NCBI GenBank assembly: GCA_041660965.1
Contig: JBAZVH010000001.1
Span: 637,117 to 701,116 of the forward strand
Direction of reading: 5' to 3'
From: Candidatus Gracilibacteria bacterium
GTDB lineage: Bacteria > Patescibacteriota > Gracilibacteria > BD1-5 > JAGOOR01
Length of the DNA stretch: 64,000 bases
Shown here: in pieces, positions 30,356 through 41,142 of the stretch
How positions within the stretch are numbered: the first letter of the stretch is position 1
Layout: each line of letters opens with the position of its first letter
Made by a program: the position numbers and the translations under genes
Notes under the pieces: generated by a model
The model's database searches: none
What the model saw: only the letters and a program-made list of their open reading frames with translations
Told to the model about the DNA's origin: nothing

Positions 30356-31048
30356 CTAGAGATTAAAAGAATTCGGTATAATATTTATGAGACTCATTAT
30401 TCCCCAAGCAGCAAATACGAGGAGGACACCGATGAGTATGGTTACCATATATTTCTTAGCTGATGCAGTTTTTTCTTCATCCCCATGAGACATGATGTAC
30501 ATTACCCCGACTATACATATTCCGAGGACGGCAATAACAGCCGCGATATCTTGTGATATAGTAATAACAGTTTGAAAAACACTGATTATATTATTAGCAT
30601 TCTCGCCAGGTAGCCCCGTTGAATCTTTGATGCCTATAAGCTTTTTACCTCATCACACCCAGAATATGATAACATAGGCGAGTAACCCCATCAAAAGCCC
30701 CAACAGCGCATCTTTTATGATGCTTTTTCCTGCTTCAGTTTGAGATGGATTTGCTCCCCCAAAAACCATCTGATATCCTCACCATATCACCATCAGTGTC
30801 GCTCAGACAGCCATCATCGTGGTGATCATCGGTATGAGACTGACTATGAAATCACCAACATTCATGATTCATCGGTCACTCGATTTCTCTGCCCTATCAC
30901 TCATCCAAGGGAAAAATGTATTGACACTGATTGTAAACGTCTTTTCAGCTATGCCCCCCGTAAATCCATTATCTGCGGCAGCACATATATGAAAAGTAGT
31001 CGGCAGAAGGATACTGCAGGATACTATGAGGAGAAAAAACCTTTTCAT
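30356..31048 (-). CDS. T4SS pilin-like membrane protein 3 (duplicated helical unit)
   Basis: 230 residues with a signal peptide (FFLLIVSCSILLPTTFHICA) and two copies of the two-helix unit: FIVSLIPMITTMMAVGATLMVIWGGYQM / DALLGLLMGLLAYVIIFWV, then QDIAAVIAVLGICIVGVMYI / VTILIGVLLVFAAWGIM. The first gene of the cluster, it reads as a tandem fusion of two pilin-like units. UGA = Gly occurs at six places, including VGGKK. Confidence 0.65.
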
Positions 31049-31089
31049 GCGTTTATCGTACTATATTTTTGTGTCAATTGCAAAAAAAA

Positions 31090-31116
31090 TTGCAAAAAAA
31101 TGTTTTTTTTTATACT
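31090..31116 (+). promoter_or_regulatory. Promoter upstream of secG (TTGCAA-N15-TATACT)
   Basis: TTGCAA at 31090-31095, 15-nt spacer, TATACT at 31111-31116. A second TATAAT at 31128-31133 lies 7 nt before the ATG and may be the box actually used. Confidence 0.55.
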
Positions 31117-31140
31117 CTTATCATCCTTATAATAAATTTT

Positions 31141-31344
31141 ATGATGCTTTTTTCCCTTATTTCCGGTATTATTCTCGTTGTTTTGATTATTTTGCAAGTA
31201 CGTGATGGGGGACTCAATGTGGCTCTCACAAGCACTCTTCAGGCCCCTATTGAGCGTCGAGGCACTGCTAAAACTCTTCATATCATGACGATCATTTTTG
31301 CTGTTATTTTTGTTGGAAGTTGCCTGGTCAATTTTCTCGCTTAA
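31141..31344 (+). CDS. secG: SecG, protein translocase subunit
   Basis: 67 residues with two helices (FSLISGIILVVLIILQV and MTIIFAVIFVGSCLVNFL) separated by a Gly/Thr-rich loop, the SecG layout (LIILQV plus a loop). SecG binds SecYE and eases preprotein translocation. ATG-ATG at the start; the first is used. It starts a row with the solute-binding protein gene 9 nt later. Somewhat shorter than E. coli SecG but near the Gram-positive size. Confidence 0.8.
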   Translation: MMLFSLISGIILVVLIILQVRDGGLNVALTSTLQAPIERRGTAKTLHIMTIIFAVIFVGSCLVNFLA

Positions 31345-31353
31345 TTACTTTTT

Positions 31354-33426
31354 ATGAGTCTTTATTCTGAAATCAAAAAATACCTCCTTTATTTGGTAGG
31401 GTTTTTTTGTCTCCTTTTGGGGGCACACGTGGCTGTGCTCTATCTCTATGAAGGAGCTACGGTATATCCCCTGCCAGGGGGGACGGTGAATATCGGGGTT
31501 ATCTGAGAGGCACCCTCTCTCGATATCCTCTCTGTCGACACAAAACTCGAAAACGATACAAATGATATGGTGTTCCGATTTCTTTATCGCGGGATGCTCA
31601 AATATTCTCTCGATGACAAAAGAATCGTAGGAGATCTCGCTCACTGTGATATCGATACATTTCCAAATGTACGCTGTACCTTGAACCAAGATGCTCTCTG
31701 GAATGACGGGCGAGCCATTGATATAGAGGATGTGCTTGCGACCTACACACTCTTCAAGGAGAGCTCTCATAATGAATCTACCAAATCACGACTTTCTGTC
31801 GTGGATGTGAGTGAAGATAGAGGGGATATTATCTTTCGTTTTAATACTCATGATATTACCACGCTCGATATCCTCTTTCTCCCTATTATCCGAGGTAAAG
31901 ATGCAGAAGGATTGCGTGAAAATACCAATTTTTCTACCATTTCATTTAATGGCCCTTACATATTTGCTGAAAAAAATCCTGATTCCGGGGCCGTCATTCT
32001 CAAGAAGAATCCAGCATACCGATCTATCAGAGATAAATATTTTTTGGATCAGGTGCGATTTGGATTTGGTACAAGCAAAAAAGAAGTTAAAAAGTCCGTT
32101 GATCCAGATGTGTGGTTAGGCGATGTTTCTGATATTGGGTCTGGTTTTCTCCAACAAAAATATTCTCGTCCAGTTCTCTCAAGTATCTATCTCAACGCAG
32201 AACGTATCCCGAAACCATTGAGAAAGGCCCTATTTTCTGATGTTTTCAATACTTTGGAATTTAACAAAAATAATTTTATACCAAAAGAAAATGTCTTTCT
32301 CGGCGAAATACAGAATTCTCCACGAACCATTTCAGCAGAACCTCTTTTTTCCTCTGCCGCTCTTTTATCAGGGTATACTTTAGGCGGTGTTACGCCTGTT
32401 CCAGCTCCTACAGTACCAGCAGGTCCCTCGTATACTTCTCTGAAATATGTAGATCAACCAGGACGTGTTTCACCCCTCTTTCTCTCGGCTGATCTCATAG
32501 AGCTCAAAGGTACTGCTCCAGTTGGTACAACAAAAGTAATTGTAAACGACTATACTTTGCAAGGATTTATACCTCGAAACAGGATTTTTATATACAAAGC
32601 AAGAAAAGAATTCAAAAACCTTAATGATGGAGAGAATCTTTATAAGATACAATTTTTTGCGGGCTTGAAACTTCTCGCAGAGGAGAAAGTAATGGTACTC
32701 TATAATTCTAATACTGCTTCTCTCGATGCTATCAAAGCTGATTGGATCAAGAAAAATACGCCTGTCGCAGAACCACCTCCTCCTCCGCCAGCAACTCTAG
32801 ACCCAAATAAGCTCTATGATAAAAACTGAAAAATATTGGAGTTTTCTCTTCTCGTGCAATCAGATGTTCCTCTTTTCCAGGAAGTCGCGAGTAAAATCCA
32901 AGCCAAATTGGCTACCCTGCCTGTCAACGTAAAGGTAGAATTTCTCCCCCTCGCTGATATCCAAAAAATCGTGGCAGGACAAAATCCAACCTACGATATC
33001 GTACTGGCTGGAGTGAATTTGTGAGTATTTCATTACAATATTATGCCATTTTTCCATTCTGGCCAGATCAAAAATGGATTCAATATTTCACGTATTCGAA
33101 ATGCTTCTCTTGATTCTCTGACAGAGAAATTGATAGAGCGACTGTATTATAATTCTCCAGACAAGCTCAGAAATATAGAAACAGAAATACAAAAAATTCT
33201 TGAGTCTGAATCTATCATATTTCCTCTTGGAACTCCCGAAGAATCATGGTATATCAAAAATTATGTCCTGGGTGTCACATCATCATCATTTTTTTCTGGG
33301 AAAGAGATGATATCTGATCTGGTCACAAAGAGTTATTTCAAAGAAGGTTACAAACGTTCTTCTGAAGCTAAAACAGTATCGTGATTCTTCTTGTGGTTAA
33401 AAAATGCACTCTTCTCTCGCACATAA
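31354..33426 (+). CDS. Family 5 extracellular solute-binding protein (peptide type)
   Basis: 690 residues. N-terminal membrane segment (YLLYLVGFFCLLLGAHVAVLY); then the SBP family 5 fold: NIGVIGEAPSLDILSVDT, MVFRFLYRGMLKYSLDD, FPNVRCTLNQDALWNDGRAI. The C-terminal part (VASKIQAKLATLPVNVKVEF ... TYDIVLAGVNLGVFHYN) completes it. Between them, at about 330-480, there is an inserted Pro-rich and beta-sandwich-like segment (GGVTPVPAPTVPAGPS ... LIELKGTAPVGTTKVIVNDY), which is not part of the standard family. It likely binds peptides at the membrane, but no permease or ATPase is nearby. Gly by UGA at IGEAP, KNGKI, NLGVF, SGFF. Confidence 0.8.
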
Positions 33427-34360
33427 TCATCTCCCAAACGCCTGGAAACTGACCACTCATGCTGGGAAAATACGTCGATTTAATTTTTTTGGTTCTTTAC
33501 TTGATACCTTGATTCTTTCGGAAGTCTTGATTTATCAGATTGGGTATGTATGGCTCGATGTGATGCACCGAAAATCAGCTTTTTTTACTTGGTTGCGAGA
33601 ATTCGCTGGTACTACACTCGGGGGAAGTCATAGTCTGACATGGTTAGGCGGACTGATAGCGATAGGTCTGCTGTATTTTTTCGTAAATTTTCTTATAAAA
33701 AATATCTTTAATGCCGGATTGATCCATCTTATAAAGGCCTACATTGATCAAGACGAAAAGAGCTATAAAACCATGAAGGCGTTTACGTTTTGATGGAGGA
33801 AGTCTGTCAAACTCGCTGAATACCATTCACTTCTTTTCTGGTCAAAGCCAGTCTATATATTTTATATTTTCTTCTGGGGGTATCGTTTCCTTCATGACAA
33901 TTGGAATGTTATTATTGGTATTGCGATAGGATTTATGATTCTTTTGGCTGTGACGCGACTCCTCTTCGAATACGCTCGGTATTATATTATCGTCAATGAC
34001 TCTGGGGTATTCGAAGCTTTAGGACTCTCTGTGATGATGACGATGGAGAATTTTGGTGTTACACTTCGACTCTTTTTCTCTTTGATTCTCGTATATTCTC
34101 GAGAATTTGTCCTTTTGCTCGCTATCTTTTTCTTACCATTTTTGATGAGCTGGATTATAGCACTTCAGCTCGGTCCAATATTTTTGCAAGGTGTTTTCAT
34201 TATTTTAGGACTAGTATATTTACTTTTTTTGATTATAGTCTCAGCGATGAACTCTGTTATAGAGATCTTTGTTGAGTCTCTCTGGTTTTCTGTTTTTCGT
34301 GAAAATAGCTCTTCCCATACACCTGTTATCCATGAGAGCCATCACTCCTCACATCACTAA
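33404..34360 (+). CDS. Multi-pass membrane protein, unknown
   Basis: 318 residues; it begins inside the last 23 nt of the solute-binding protein gene. Six or so helices (LTWLGGLIAIGLLYFFVNFLI, NVIIGIAIGFMILLAV, FVLLLAIFFLPFLMSWIIAL, GVFIILGLVYLLFLIIV) and a His-rich C-terminal tail (ESHHSSHH). No family recognised. It occupies the place where yidC often precedes jag, but YidC motifs are not seen. Operon with secG, the binding protein and jag. Confidence 0.65.
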
Positions 34361-34369
34361 TTTTTTCTT

Positions 34370-34945
34370 ATGGTCCCACTTACTCTCATAACCGACATTG
34401 CGCAATGATTTTTTACCAATCTTGGTCTCGATTTTTCTGCCCTTGAAGTCACCATCCAGGACGAAGAACAACATATTTATTCTGTCAAAATTCGTTCTGA
34501 TGATTCCGCTCTTCTTATCTGACTCCACGGTAGAACGCTCGAAGAGATGCAGTCTCTTCTGATACAAATGTGTGAAAATGCACTCGGCTCTTTTTGTCTG
34601 ATTCACCTAGAAATCAATGATTACCTCGCGGAAAAACAGAAAAAACTCTTTGCGGTCGTCGATAGAAAAGTTGATCTTGCGCGGAAAAATGGTATTGATC
34701 AAGTGATTTATGAGCTCACCGGATATGAGAGAAAGCAGGTCCATGCCTATATCGGAGACACATATCCAGAAATTGAGACGAAGAGTATCGATGGAGAGAA
34801 GGGGCGAGAGCTTCATATCAAACTCAAAGAAGGTATCACACCAACTGGTTCCGATACACTTTCTCAGGTTGTTTCCAAGCCGAGCAAAGCTGCTGATATC
34901 ACAGCTGATCTTGCAGCACTGGACCTCGATGGAGCGAATATTTAG
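34370..34945 (+). CDS. Jag/KhpB-type KH-R3H RNA-binding protein
   Basis: 191 residues. KH region: LLIGLHGRTLEEMQSLLIQ (GxxG by UGA = Gly), then EINDYLAEKQKKL, and the R3H domain with YERKQVHAYIGDTYPEIETKSIDGEKGRELHI (R-x3-H). The N-terminal Jag domain is short. Homologues bind RNA and affect envelope and division gene expression, often next to yidC and oriC. A Thr/Ser-Asp tail of about 45 residues follows. Confidence 0.85.
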
Positions 34946-35064
34946 AATTCAAAGAGCACGAGAAAAAGTCATCCGCCTAGGCGGAACAGTCATAGGCAGG
35001 AATTATTGGTTCGGAAACCAATCAAACGAATAAACCTATCAAACTTTGAACTTTCCCATCCTGT
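34946..35064 (+). repeat. Composite intergenic repeat with CCGCCTAGGCGG palindrome
   Basis: Contains TCCGCCTAGGCGGA (34972-34985), AGTCATAGGCAGGAATT, TTATTGGTTCGGAAACC and ACGAATAAACCTATCAAAC. It is the same element family as at 7828 and 48790, here directly upstream of the Cys-rich gene. Confidence 0.7.
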
Positions 35065-36666
35065 ATGTCCACTATTGAATCAAAGCTCCGTACCATTTTC
35101 GATGTTCCAGCGTCGGAAATGCCACCGTATCTTCGTATAAAACATTTGGGTGCATTTTGGCCCCACTGGGCTCTTCATAAACGAAAATGCGATAAAACTG
35201 GTCGGGATATTATTTCGACCTTTCAACCTGAATGCTTGTATCCAGTATGGCATCGGGACGAGTGGTTTTCTGCGGCACAACCGCCTCAGGCAGTATTTGA
35301 TTTTTCTCAATCGTTTTTTTCGCAAACTGAGCCACTTTTTAAGCGCTGTCCTATTCCACATATCTCTGGTCTGCATAATGAGAATTGTGAATTTACTGAT
35401 GATTGGTGGTATAGCCGAAATTGCTACCTCTGTCATAGTGGTGTCCGCTGTGAGGATAGTCGATATTCGTATCGAATCCTTGATTGCAAAAACATGCTCT
35501 ATTGAGTTTTTTTATTTGAATGCGAATGGTGTATCGATGTTATCAATTCTGAAAAATGCTCTCGGTGTATCTACGGTCTGTATCTGAGAAATTGTAATGA
35601 TATGGCTTTTTGTTATGACTGTCGTAATTGTCATGATTGTCTCCTGTGTTCCAATCTCAGAAATAAACAATATTGCATAGGAAATAAGCAGTTAACAAAA
35701 GAAGAATATGAATCACAGAAGAAAAATTTTTCTTTCGAAACTCGATCCGGTTATGAACGATGCAAGGCACTTTTTTCTACTATGCTGCATGAGGTAGCAT
35801 GGCACAAATCACACTATATGGATTTCGCTGAGAACTCTTCTGGAAACTATATCCTCAGGGTGAAAAATGTATCACAAATGTTTTTTGGAAACGGCGTAGA
35901 AGATGGGTATAACATTGCCCGTCTTGGATGGGCAAAAACAGTGCTGGATGGTATTAGTCTCCAAGATGCCGAAATGGTATATATGTCGTCATGAGTGCAA
36001 ATAAAATCATACGATGTACGATATTCATTTATGATGGATAATGCTCGGTTTGCTCTCTATAGTGGCTACAGTTCTCGGTGTGAAAATATTTTTGGATGTT
36101 GTGGACTTCTCGATGGGAAAAATTGTATTCTCAATACCCCGTATTCTGCGCAAGAATACTCTACACTGAAAGACAAGGTTATTGATCATATGAAATCAAC
36201 GGGTGAATGGTGACAGTTTTTTCCATGATCATTTGCCCCGAATCCGTATGACGAGAGCTGGAGTAGTTTTCATTTCCCCCTTTCTGAGTCAGAGCAAAAG
36301 GCGCAATGATATTTTTTTCTTCCCAATCCTGAGAAACATAATGAACATTATCAGCCATCAGAGGAAATTCCAATCTCTTCAGATGCTACTCTTGAAACCA
36401 CAAAAAATACCTATTGGGATGAGGTGGCACAGAGACCGTTTCAAATCCTGGCTCAAGATATCAATTTCTGTCGTGATCTCGGGGTACCGCTCCCATCCAC
36501 ATACTATATGCGACGCATCCAAGAAAACTTCCGATGGATGCCCTATAATGGTACTCTTCGTACGACGACCTGTGCGAAGTCTGGTAAGGAGATACAGACT
36601 TCTTGGCCTAGTGAATATGATGGGAGGATACTATCTGAGGAGGAATATCTGAAAGTGGTGGGGTAG
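35065..36666 (+). CDS. Cysteine-rich protein, multiple CxxC motifs
   Basis: 533 residues with six UGA = Gly. The N-terminus resembles a half zinc ribbon (LHKRKCDKTGRDIISTF). The middle is a long run of Cys-aromatic repeats (WYSRNCYLCHSGVRCEDS, CEWCIDVINSEKCSRCIYG, NCNDMAFCYDCRNCHDCLLC, SNLRNKQYCIGNKQLTKEEY) with a second repeat block (FGCCGLLDGKNCILNTPYS). It probably binds several zinc or other metals, or forms a beta-helix with stacked repeats. A closely related gene is at 62693. Such proteins occur in Patescibacteria, but I know of no proven function. The C-terminus has a second ribbon-like CAKSGKEIQ segment. Confidence 0.75.
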
Positions 36667-36723
36667 ACTTTTCTTTTAGAAAAAATTATTATACTGACCC
36701 GTATATTTCCTGTTTTTCTTTGT

Positions 36724-38412
36724 ATGAAAAAAGTTCTTCTTTTCCTCCTCGTCGTGGGGTCTATCTGGGCAGCTATGCCATGGTCACTCGTCGGTCTTCC
36801 TCAGGTCGACAGACAAATCGGTACCTATAAGCTCGGTCTCGACCTCCATGGTGGTGTCGAGCTCGATTATCTCGTCGATTTCCCGACTGATATGGCAGCG
36901 ACTCGACGTGCTCAGGTTATCGAGGATATGAAGACGATTCTCGATGGACGTGTACGTCGTATCGGAACGACAGAACCAACGCTGAATACCGCTCAATACG
37001 GAGAAGAAACCCACATCATCGTACAGATACCGACACCGAGTGAATTCAATGGTCTTCCTGCCGCTGAAAGAGCAAAGAAAGATGCTGATTTTATCCGTGA
37101 AGCAAAGGCGGTTATTGGGCAAGTTATCAAGGTCCAATTTCGTGAAATGCGCCCTGAGAATGAATACAATGATCTCCTTGCACAGCGTGGAGAAGTGGTG
37201 ACGGCTATTGATACAGATTTTCAGAAAAAAACTATCCCTTTTGATTCTTTCGCTCAAAAGGTTAGTGATTCGTATGAGAACGTCTTTTATTATAAAAATC
37301 AGGACATAAAGAATTACCTCAAAGGACAATCAAATATTCCTGCAGAACAAGAAGTGACACTCGAAAATTTGAAGAAAATACTCGGAGATATGTCAATTAC
37401 TGGAAAGAAATTTGAAGGTAAAGTGGCTTCTATAAAGTTTTGAGACATGACATGAAGTGGATTTATTTATGTTGAAGCACTCGATGGTGGCGATATCCTC
37501 CCTGGCAAGCCACTCGATGCCAATATGCTTTTGGTGGGGAAGGAGCCGCTGCGTTTTCGTCCAGCACTTGGATCAAATAAAGAACCACTCAATGAGCGCT
37601 ATCTTATCAATACTATTCCTACCCCTGATCCTACGACGGGGCAGTATGTCGTAAATCTCGTCTTCAATACCGAAGGACAAAAAATGTTTGGTGATATCAC
37701 TGAGCGAAATGCTGGGAAAGTCATCGCTATCTTCCTCGGCAATAAACTTCTCACAGCTCCAAATGTCTCACAGAGAATCGATGGAAACGCTATCATCACT
37801 TCTGGAGCTGAGGCAGACACCAAGAAATGGGCAACAGAATTGAGCAAAAATATCAATGAAGGTATCGTCCCAGTCGCTATCTATGAGCACAGTGAGAAGG
37901 CGATTGGTCCAAATCTCGGGCAGGCATCACTTCGTCAGCTTGTTCTCAGTGGTTTTATCGGTCTTATCCTCGTGACATTACTCATATTCTGGAGATATAA
38001 GATGGACGGTGTCGTCGCTATTTTTGGTCTTACGATTCATGTCATCTTCCTCCTCGCCATGGTGCGTCTCCTCGGCATCACGATGACGCTCTCTGGTATC
38101 GCAGGTATCGTCCTGGGTATCGGTATCGCTATCGATAGTAATATCCTCTTGCTCGAACGTGTGAAGGATTATCTCCGGCAAGGCAGAGATATGAGGGATT
38201 CTCTTCGTCTTGGATTCGAAGGTGCATGGGCAACTGTTTGGGACAGTAATATCACAGGTCTTCTCGTCGGACTCATCCTCTGGTGGATGGGCGTGAGCTT
38301 GGTAAAAGGATTCGGACAGATGACCGTCCTCGGTATCCTGATCAGTCTCTTTGTCATCAAATATCTCTGTAATCCTCTCACGGTCTGGTGGAGAAGTAGG
38401 GGAGAGAGATAG
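36724..38412 (+). CDS. secD: SecD, protein translocase subunit
   Basis: 562 residues. N-terminal helix, then GLDLHGGVELDYLVDF, the periplasmic P1 region and the C-terminal RND-like helices: RQLVLSGFIGLILVTLLIFW, GIAGIVLGIGIAIDSNILLLE, FEGAWATVWDSNITGLLVG. SecDF uses the proton-motive force to finish translocation. One fragment ends SIKF and the next begins after three UGA codons (FGDMTGSGFIYV), restoring the frame. secF is not adjacent; a repeat cluster follows. Confidence 0.93.
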
Positions 38413-38429
38413 AATTCAGTAATATTTTA

Positions 38430-38802
38430 AAATACTACTAAACTCCCCCTTATTTATGAGGGGGCGGAATAAAGAGAATAAAAATGGGGGTGTTCGAACA
38501 GAAAGAGTTAGTATTATTGCCCCCTTGATAAAGGGGGGTAGGGGGGATTTTCACAGAACAGAAAACAATTCAATTCCCGGCGGCATTTTGGTACTTTTGA
38601 TGGCAAAAGTACCCAAAACCACTGAGAGGAAATAAACTCGCTCTCCAAATCAGCGTCTTAAAAATCTGTTCAGCCTGACGCTCAAACAGTATTTCCTCTC
38701 AGACTCTCATATCTGAATAGTAAGAAAAGAAAGAAACAATATTCTTGCCCCCTTGATACAGGACTTCGACCGTGAGCTCAGTCGAACGGGGGGTATGGGG
38801 AT
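38430..38802. repeat. Repeat cluster downstream of secD
   Basis: 370 nt without a gene, made of at least three dispersed families: CCCCCTTATTTATGAGGGGG and CCCCCTTGATAAAGGGGGGTAGGGGGG (38445-38550), the TTTTGGTACTTTTGATGGCAAAAGTACC hairpin with GAGAGGAAATAAACTCGCTCTC (38587-38705), and CCCCCTTGATACAGGACTTCGAC ... GAGCTCAGTCGAAC (38742-38800). Confidence 0.8.
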
Positions 38803-39408
38803 TTAATCCACTCCAATCGTTGCCTCGATAGCTTGGACCGTTGCACTCTTGAGATTATCTGACTCTATGCGGACTGAATATGCTCCGTCGATCAGGAGGA
38901 GGATATATTTACCATTTGGATCGACATAGCGAGTTGTACTTTTGAGTTCTGGGAGAATCTTCTTACCATAGAAAAATACTCTTACTAGAGCAGTTTCAAA
39001 TACTTCTGGGACCATATCTGATTGTATCGCGACCGTGTGGACGGCTCCATCTCGTGCACCAAATCCGGCATAGTAGACTTTTTTTGGCATCGAGAAATGA
39101 TAGCCAAAATTACTATTTTTATATTCTATCAATTTTGATATATCGAGCGGAGTCGTGATATCGGCTGTTGGGGTTGTCGCAGGAGGCGGAGTAACTGTCG
39201 AAGTATCTGTTACTGGTTGCGTGTCTTTTATGGTTTCTACTGCAGGCAAAGTAACTGCAGGAGGTAGCTGTGTTTCTGTCACTGACGTTCGAGGGGTTAT
39301 GACTACTTTTTGAGTATCTGAGATATTTCTATCTCCTATCCACTGCATACTGATAAGATAGACCAAAATCAAAATAGCGATAATGAGGATAATTTGGATA
39401 TTTTTCAT
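38803..39408 (-). CDS. Single-pass membrane protein with Thr/Pro linker
   Basis: 201 residues. N-terminal anchor (IQIILIIAILILVYLISMQWI), a Thr/Pro/Val-rich linker of about 60 residues (TQLPPAVTLPAVETIKDTQ, TVTPPPATTPTADITTP), and a compact C-terminal domain (LIEYKNSNFGYHFSMPKKVYYAGF) that resembles PsbP-like or lipoprotein-type beta domains with their typical NSNFGYHFSMP pattern. Exposed outside the membrane. Function unknown. In tandem with the next small gene (4 nt gap). Confidence 0.65.
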   Translation of the reverse strand: MKNIQIILIIAILILVYLISMQWIGDRNISDTQKVVITPRTSVTETQLPPAVTLPAVETIKDTQPVTDTSTVTPPPATTPTADITTPLDISKLIEYKNSNFGYHFSMPKKVYYAGFGARDGAVHTVAIQSDMVPEVFETALVRVFFYGKKILPELKSTTRYVDPNGKYILLLIDGAYSVRIESDNLKSATVQAIEATIGVD

Positions 39409-39412
39409 AGTA

Positions 39413-39643
39413 TTATTTTTTACTTTTAGGAAATGAATCGGTGATTTTTCGAATCATATTTGTCGGGATATCATCGACGATAGCAAAGACGTCCTGAAAT
39501 TTTTCCACAGTCTGAGCAAATCGATCAGCGACACGAGTCATATGGGCGACTCGGTGGAGGATGATAACCAGGTACACTCCAACACAGGCAATTACCAGTG
39601 TGGAGACGATAGCAAGGATATCGAGAGAGGAAAGAATAGTCAT
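39413..39643 (-). CDS. Small membrane protein, DUF948-like
   Basis: 76 residues: an N-terminal helix (DILAIVSTLVIACVGVYLVIIL), then an amphipathic helix with heptad spacing (RVAHMTRVADRFAQTVEKFQDVF). The layout resembles DUF948-type general stress membrane proteins. Likely co-transcribed with the downstream gene. Confidence 0.6.
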   Translation of the reverse strand: MTILSSLDILAIVSTLVIACVGVYLVIILHRVAHMTRVADRFAQTVEKFQDVFAIVDDIPTNMIRKITDSFPKSKK

Positions 39644-39778
39644 AGTGAGCTCAGTATATTTTTATATGATGTATATGCAATGACACTTTCTTGTATTTTT
39701 GTATATTGGTTTGTTCTATTTTTTTTCTACGATATTTTTTCCTTGATTCTTCGCTAAAAATCCTACAATACTTCTCGT

Positions 39779-39862
39779 GCCTGGGTGGTGGAATGGTAGA
39801 CACGAAGGACTTAAAATCCTTTGCTTTCGGGCGTGCGGGTTCGAATCCCGCCCTAGGCACCA
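39779..39862 (+). tRNA. tRNA-Leu (anticodon TAA)
   Basis: Acceptor GCCTGGG/CCTAGGC, discriminator A, encoded CCA. Anticodon arm AGGACTTAAAATCCT gives TAA (reads UUA/UUG). A class II variable arm is present (TTTGCTTTCGGGCG region). Confidence 0.92.
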
Positions 39863-39880
39863 GTTTTGCGAAGCAAAACT

Positions 39881-40025
39881 GATAAAAGATAGAGCAGAAG
39901 CAGAAGATAGAGAAAGGAATTTTTTAAAATACAAAATACAAAGGACAAAATACAAAATGAAGGAAGTTTTGATTTAGATAACTCAGTAAACTTAAGAAAC
40001 CTAGTAAACTCATCAACCTTTTCTT
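39881..40025 (+). repeat. Intergenic repeats before the MraY-like gene
   Basis: AGATAGAGCAGAAGCAGAAG with GATAGAGAAAGGAA, then the AATACAAAGGACAAAATAC phrase (39921-39966) also found inside folD, then low-complexity AACTCAGTAAACTTAAGAAACC just before the ATG. Confidence 0.7.
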
Positions 40026-41129
40026 ATGGCCTTCACTTTTCTTCCCTTGATTGCTCTCGCAGCTGGACTCACGATGTGGGTTCTGACCTGGGGAGTTTTT
40101 TCATTATTTCGTCGATTTGGTATCGTCGATAAGCCCCATCTTTACCCTCATGAACAGGGGAGAGCACCAATTCCATATCCAGGCGGTATCGTCCTGATGC
40201 TCAATATGTTTCTTTGGTCACCATGGATTTTCTCTGCCGTGGCAGAAGCAGATATCAAAAAATCTATGTATGTTGTGATAGCAGGTGTGTTCACCAGTCT
40301 TCTGATGGCATGGGATGATCAGAGACGCACACTTTCCCCCTTGCTCCGCTTATGATTTCAGGTTGGTCTCTGAGCATTTTTTGGACTGACCGCCATCAAA
40401 ATCGGTTATATCAGTAATATTTTCTGAGGTATTATCTCACTCGACCAATTTCAGCTTCTTCAATGGAATATTCTCGGAAAGACTATATATCTTATACCAC
40501 TTATTATCACGATCGGATGGTATGTCCTTGTGATGAATGCGATTAATTGGAGCGATAATGGACGCGCTATGACATCGAGCGTGGGGCTGGTAACGCTTAT
40601 TGTTCTGGGGCTTCTCTCGGTAAAACTCTATCTCACGGATACTTCGTTTGCTGCTCGTAACAATTCTGTGTTTGTTTTTTCATTTCTGACAATTCTTATC
40701 CCAACGATTTTTGTCTTCTGGCGGTATGATACTCGTCGAGCGTGCATTGTCGGAGATGCGGGGACGATGTTCCTCGGGTATATCATCGCAACGCTCGCGA
40801 TTGTCTCAGGTGGTAAAATAGCTACTGCCTCTATTGTGCTCGGTATCTATTTTATTGATGCGTTTTATGTCATCCTTGGGCGAATCCGTGCTGGTAAAAA
40901 TCCTATGAAAGGGGACCTCACCCATCTCCATCATCGTATGACACTTCGCTGAGTCGAAGATCGCTCTCAACGCTATCTCGTGATGGCTCTGTCATTTTTC
41001 TTTGGTCTTGGAGCGATATTCCTCGATACATGGGGCAAGATTATTCTCTTTGGTATTATCTGTACCGTCGTCGTCTATATCTCACAAATAGCTGGACTTA
41101 TTGAGGGGGTGGTGAAGAAGAATAAATAG
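40026..41129 (+). CDS. MraY/WecA/TagO-family sugar-1-phosphate transferase
   Basis: 367 residues, about ten helices. Family motifs: AWDDQRRTLSPLLRLGFQ, NAINWSDNGRAM, the Asp-rich IVGDAGTMFLGYIIA, and the C-terminal DLTHLHHRMTLRG (HHH-like loop). It transfers a UDP-amino sugar phosphate to undecaprenyl phosphate. It lacks strong MraY-specific motifs, and the DG in NWSDNGRAM and HLHHRM are closer to WecA/TagO, so a GlcNAc-1-P transferase for a surface glycan is likelier than peptidoglycan lipid I. UGA = Gly in LGFQVGLGAFF, FGGIIS, LRGVED. Confidence 0.87.
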
Positions 41130-41142
41130 TATTATCTAAGAC

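Noticed and set aside
33404..34360. YidC, from its place before jag
   Set aside because: No YidC core motifs or conserved Arg are seen; the hydropathy pattern differs.
39716..39955. Minus-strand frame over the tRNA-Leu
   Set aside because: It covers a tRNA gene and an intergenic repeat; no independent support.
40026..41129. MraY (peptidoglycan lipid I synthase)
   Set aside because: The motifs fit the WecA/TagO branch better, and no mur genes are nearby; kept at family level.
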